Of a stretch of 64,000 nt of DNA, positions 59,600 to 64,000 are shown one piece after another (within the stretch, counting starts at the first letter, position 1; the number at the start of each line of letters is the position of its first letter). This DNA is from Dendrobium chrysotoxum (Eukaryota > Streptophyta > Magnoliopsida > Asparagales > Orchidaceae): positions 83,145,528 through 83,209,527 of the forward strand of contig CM034312.1 of assembly GCA_019925795.1 (NCBI GenBank). Direction: 5' to 3'. The translations under genes were made by a program, and so were the position numbers. The notes under the pieces were generated by a model. That model worked only from the letters and a program-made list of their open reading frames with translations, did not search any database and was not told the origin of the DNA.

Positions 59600-61330
59600 G
59601 GCTAACAAAGAGACAATAACTTTTTAAAATTCTTCAAATGACAGACTTCCTTCAAGGAGGGCAAGTAAGATTAAAAAAATGATTGAGGAGAAAATCTAAG
59701 CAGTCATGGTTGGGCAAAGGCTGACGACATTGTTTAGGACGAGGTTACAATAATTTTGAAAGAAACCAAAGTCCTAGATGAGAATATGGAGAAGAAGGGA
59801 TCCAAGGTATGACAAATCTAAGATCAAATACTATAATTGCAAAAAATATGCCATTATGATTCAGAATTCTGGCATAAAAATTTAATGAAGTTGACGAGAA
59901 AGCAAATTCTGCATAGAAGGGGGAGTTTTTGTACTTTCACTAGCATGTATAGAGGAGAAGAATTTTACAAGTAGTCTTTATGGTATTTGGTACCAGAGCA
60001 ACCAATCACATGTTTGGCTACCAAGGAATATTTGTGAAATTATATGAACTCATGGATGGATAAATCACTTTTTGGGATTCTTTGAAGTTGTCGATGAAGA
60101 GTAAAGGTAAAATTTTCATCTAATTGAAAGATGGAAGTCATCGATTTATTTCCAATATATGTTGTGTGTCAAATATAACATATAATATTTTGAGTTTGGG
60201 TCAATATTAGAGAAATATTATAATATTCATATGAAGCATAAAAGTCTCTACTTGAGAAATCATAACAATAATTTACTACTCATATCTAAATCTCAGAAAA
60301 TCAAAATTTTTATTGAATATCAGACATGTAGATGTTAAATGCTTAAAACATTGTGTCAAAGTTTCTTCTTCACTATGACATTTGAGATTTGGACATCTCC
60401 ATTTTGAAAGTCTTCAACAAATATCAATTAACACAATGAACGGATTGCCTCACATCAACTATCTAGAATGATTTTGTGAAGGATGTCTTATCAGTAAGCA
60501 ACTAGGGAAAAACTTCCTGCAAGAGGCATCATATCATATAAAAAGCCACATGAACTCGCCCACACTAATATTTTTGTAACCATAACATCATTTGGAGGAA
60601 ATTGCTATTTGATTCATGATTGTAGCAACAAAGTTTGGGCTTCTCTTAAAGAAATTAGTGGCAATTCATGTCTTTAAACAAGTCAAAGCAATGATAGAGA
60701 ATCATAATGTTTATAAAATCAAGCTACCAAATTCGATTTTGTTGGAGAATTCACATCTAATTTTTGAAGATTATTGCAAGGAACACAGACATTCGATGAC
60801 TTTAACGACACTATATTTGACACAATAAAATAGCATTATGTAAAGGAAAAGTTCAATCATTCTCAATATAGTGACTTGTCCAAAAATTTTTGTTGAAGCT
60901 GTGGTTTGTGCTAACTACTTAATAGATGTTCAACAAAGAGCTTAAAAGACATGACTCCATAAGAAGCATAGAGCGGGAGGGGACCAATTATCTTTCACTT
61001 GAAGGTTCTTTGTTCTTTTGCCTATATACATATTCCAAATCAAATGAGAATAAAGCTGGATTATAGGAGGGCCAAGTATCTTGATAAGATATGATGTAAG
61101 GTTAAAGGCTTTTACAAGCTCTTTGATCGAATTACATGAGAACTATATGTGAGTTGTGATGTGGAGTTCAATGAAGAAGGATCTTTGAATTGACAAAACA
61201 ATGAAGAGATCCATCTATTTGAAAAAGATCAGTTAGGAAAAGAACATGATCATACATGGCTGCCATCTCCTACCTGGAAAAAGGTCCAAGGCAACGAAGA
61301 ACTAAAAAATTGCCAGAGATTATGAGATAA
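59600..61330 (+). pseudogene. copia gag-protease-integrase remnant
   Basis: The zinc-knuckle area reads KSKIKYYNCKK followed by a damaged His-Cys half (about 59815-59880). The protease area has TRATNHMFGYQGIFVKLYEL, where the usual D-S/T-GA is lost. GAG-pre-integrase reads LRFGHLHFESLQQIS and FCEGCLISKQLGKN (60390-60510). Integrase core similarity continues weakly to 61330 (IENHNVYKIKLPNS, EDYCKEHRHSM). Many stops and shifts make it inactive. Confidence 0.7.
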
Positions 61331-61806
61331 CTAATGAGCTATATTTGTATTCAGTTTTTGAGATTAATTGGATTGGTATTATGGTGATGGTATCTTCATG
61401 ACATGATTGGGAAGGTAAAAATCCTAAACTCTCCTAATAAAAATGAATTGTATTAATTTTATGATAAAATTTTATTATTTACATAAAAACAATGTATGAG
61501 AAGAAAATATTATTGTTATAATCTATAGACTAAATTCTATATTATAAATTTAAAATATCAGGATTTTTAAATTTATTATTTCTTGTTTTTAAAATAGCTC
61601 AACATGGTTAGGAGTTGAATCCCACCTCATGATTTATGAGTTGGGACAATACCACTTAAGTTAATGCTCATTAGTTTTTCTTATTCATTACATGGAGTCC
61701 TTTTCTTTTCAGATTTAATTAATAATTAATTTATCTTTCAAATTAGCACCCCCATTGATTGTGGAGGGAAAATATTAAAACGCAATAATGACAATGAGGT
61801 AGATTA
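61330..61806. other. Copia-derived or intronic AT-rich DNA
   Basis: No domain is recognised between the integrase remnant and the foldback element. Confidence 0.4.
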
Positions 61807-63038
61807 CGTTATTTTATAAAGGAACAGATTAAGCCTCATAATTAGCTAAAATAGCATATTTAATACAAAATTTAAAAGGAGCAAATGGGCCAGATAAAAT
61901 AGCGCATTCAGAATGCGTTATTATTATTGGCGCATTTAACTCAAATTTGGAGAGAGAAAGAGAGCTGGAAAGAGAGAGAGTTGAATGTGCCAAATCCTTT
62001 GGTGTATTCACTTAAAGCAGGAGAGAGAAATGATTAGGAGAGAGAGAGAGATGAGGAGAGAGATGGGGAGAGAAGACAAATGGGGAGAGAGAAAGAAAAA
62101 AAAGAGGGGGAGTGTGGAGGGAGAAATGGATGGGGAGAGAGAGAGAGAGCGGAGGGGAGAGAGAAAGAGAGATTTAAATAATTTTTTTATATTCAAAATA
62201 ATTTTTAACTAATATTTATAATTAATATTCATATAATATAAAAAGGCCGATTGATAATTTTTATAATTAATATTTATATAATATTTGTATAATATTCATA
62301 ATTTTGATATTTATTATATATTTTTATGCATTTTTAGTGGCCGATTGAATTTTTTTTTGCATATTTATTTATGATTTTTAAAATATACATAATAAAAATT
62401 AAAAATATACATAATAAAAAGGCATATATTTATTATATTATATTATTATAAAAATATACATACATGATATTTATTATAAAATTTATTTTTCAAATTTAAA
62501 TACTCATGACACTTAAAAAAATAGTTTTAATTTTTTTTATAGAGTAAAAATTTTAATATTATACTTTTTAAATATAATTTATATTTTTTTTACTTTTTAT
62601 ATATAATAATTTTTCTGTATAATTTTTTAATATATATTTAAAACTATTTTCTTTTTATTTTATAAAATTTTATTTAAACTTTTTCCTTAAAATTAGAAAA
62701 AGAAAAAAGCAAAAAAAAAGTCATGAGTACTTTTTCTCTCTCCCTCTTTTTTTCTCTCTCCCCATTTGTCTTCTCTCCCCATCTCTCTCCTCATCTCTCT
62801 CTCTCCCAATCATTTCTCTCTCCTGCTTTAAGTGAATACGCCAAAGGATTTGACACATTCTGCTCTCTCTCTCTCCAGCTCTCTTTCTCTCTCCAAATTT
62901 GAGTTGAATGTGCCAATAATAATAGTGCATTTAGAATGCGCTATTTTATTTTGGCGCATTTACTCCTTTTTAAATTTTGTATTAAACATGCTCCTTTAGC
63001 TAATTCTGAAGCTTAATCTACTCCTTTATAAAATAACG
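61807..63038. mobile_element. 1.23-kb foldback element with about 305-bp inverted arms
   Basis: Left arm 61807-62112 and right arm 62731-63038 are inverted copies sharing CGTTATTTTATAAAGGA at the tips, AATACAAAATTTAAAA, AGAATGCG or variant, TATTATTATTGGC, and a GA-rich inner part (GAGAAGACAAATGGGGAGAG). The centre of about 620 bp is AT-rich and noncoding. Long arms and lack of genes fit a foldback or Mutator-like non-autonomous element. Flanks (GAGGTAGATTA and CCGATCGAAAT) show no obvious target duplication. Confidence 0.8.
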
Positions 63039-63259
63039 CCGATCGAAATCTGTGTAAACGCCTAATGGTAAGCTTAAGGTACTCTACATTTACATGGCTA
63101 GACAGATGTACTAGTTTGCGGATACATGGAGGAGCCAAAGGTAACACATTTAAAAGCAATTTAGAGAATTATTTGTTACATCCAAGGCGCTATTTCTAAT
63201 GGACTATTATACGCTTCTTCTAATGATTTTTAGTTGTATGGTTTCTTCAGTTATGATTA

Positions 63260-63745
63260 GGGAGGTGATATGAATGATTGAAAGGCATCAAAGGATTTAT
63301 TTTCTATTTAGGTGATATGGCATTTGCATGGATATCCAAGAAACAATCTATCATTAGTCTCTATACCAATGAAGTGAAATATATTGCATCATCATCATTT
63401 AGAAGTTATGCAATTTGGTTTAGGGCTTTGCTTAACGAAATGCATCTTTTGTAACTTGAAGTTTCAAAGATCAACTAAGACAGCAAATCATCATTCATGT
63501 TAGTCAAGAATCCAATTCATCATAAAAGGGCAAGTACACAAACATTCAACAATGTCATTTGAGAGCATTTGTAAGGTATATGTAGAGCTTATCTGCATAG
63601 AGGCAAATAATCAAGCTGTGGATATCTTCACCAAACTGCTTGCGGCAGATATATTTCATAAACTCAAGGCTACTCTTAGAATGAAGAATGGAAGACAACT
63701 AAGTTTAAAGGGAGAGTTGGAAATTAAATTCAGCTTAACTCTAAC
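63260..63745 (+). pseudogene. copia RNase H remnant
   Basis: The frame reads GDMAFAWISKKQSIISLYTN, EVKYIASSSF and AIWFRALLNEMHLL (63310-63450), matching the copia RNase H end where functional copies have SWSSKKQ and TAEAEY. The tail reads NQAVDIFTKLLAADIFHKLK (63608-63665). Stops and shifts separate the two parts. Confidence 0.8.
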
Positions 63746-64000
63746 TTCAGAACTCTTAGGATTTTAGTAGCATACTAATCATCAAGTTGTATTGATTGAT
63801 TTGTTAATGATAGGTCTTACATGTGTAAAATATACAATGAGCATACCAAGAGTCAATATGGATATTGGAATGAACCGTTAGATGATTAGATGATTGTATA
63901 GTAACTCTTTGTTTAGAGTTATTTTATATTATAAATCTTCATGTAGCCCATATATATCCATTGGTTCATTTTTGAATGTCAAGATACATGACCTGAGCCT

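Larger units (their letters stand above)
59480..63770 (+). mobile_element. Decayed Ty1/copia element split by a foldback element
   Basis: Plus-strand fragments in the order gag, protease, integrase and RNase H belong to one copia element. The RT region is missing between 61.4 and 63.25 kb, where a foldback element now sits. LTRs were not recognised. All frames are broken by stops. Confidence 0.75.
57845..64000 (+). other. NYC1 intron 5, extends past the window
   Basis: The donor is TTTGG/GTATGG after codon 293. No matching acceptor with the next conserved NYC1 segment was seen to the window end. The intron holds an RTE LINE piece, a decayed copia element and a foldback element. Whether the gene is intact depends on exons outside. 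Confidence 0.65.

Noticed and set aside
61600..61680. SINE-like stretch with AGTTGAATCCC
   Set aside because: A box B-like word alone is present; box A and a second copy are missing.
61985..62212. Charged frame in GA-rich DNA
   Set aside because: It is the translation of a purine-rich arm of the foldback element, mirrored at 62721-62930.

Overview
This window is plant nuclear DNA. Two ordinary plant genes with GT-AG introns sit at its edges, and the 42 kb between their start codons, as well as their large introns, are mostly transposable elements. Supporting signs are Ogre/Tat-lineage Ty3 elements with a tRNA-Arg primer site, Ty1/copia remnants with initiator-Met primer sites, an RTE LINE family with (TTG)n tails, a Cassandra-type LTR carrying a 5S rRNA-like segment, tRNA-derived SINEs and a hAT MITE. 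An angiosperm is clear; the species is not recognisable from sequence alone.

Host genes. On the minus strand, 13130 down to 2147, lie ten exons (939 codons, all splice phases consistent) of a PXA-PX sorting-nexin-like membrane protein; its expected C-terminal nexin domain is not in the window. On the plus strand, 55784 to 57844, lie the first five exons (293 codons) of NYC1, the chloroplast chlorophyll b reductase; the rest lies beyond the right edge. The two genes are head to head.

Layout. 1-1850: RTE LINE copy, minus strand, just past the last visible PXA-PX exon. 2.1-13.1 kb: PXA-PX gene; intron 7 holds an old LTR pair, intron 1 a shrunken copia element. 13.4-19.1 kb: SINE, hAT MITE, an LTR-like repeat, a foldback, a Cassandra-type LTR, a 117-bp LINE tail with 15-bp target duplications, AT-rich DNA and a minisatellite. 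19124-54082: one 35-kb Ogre/Tat element in minus orientation, with LTRs of 5.3 and 1.7 kb, primer site, polypurine tract, near-matching 5-bp target duplications (ATACT/ATGCT), decayed gag-protease-RT-RNaseH-archaeal-type RNaseH-integrase, and nested foreign blocks. Two of these blocks are LTR-like segments of a related family in the opposite orientation; another is an intron-like stretch with a 51-bp minisatellite. 54.1-55.4 kb: the other half of the repeat that the Ogre element split, and a SINE. 57.8-64 kb: NYC1 intron 5, loaded with a truncated RTE LINE, a decayed copia element, and a 1.2-kb foldback element inserted in that copia.

No element looks able to move: all reading frames carry stops or frameshifts. 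The best leads are the split-repeat proof of a single 35-kb insertion, loss of the promoter from its 5' LTR, a repeated hairpin with paired changes in its LTR, a palindromic cassette beside polypurine tracts, a spliced-looking opposite-strand transcript in its 3' region, and an inverted pair of related LTRs inside it.
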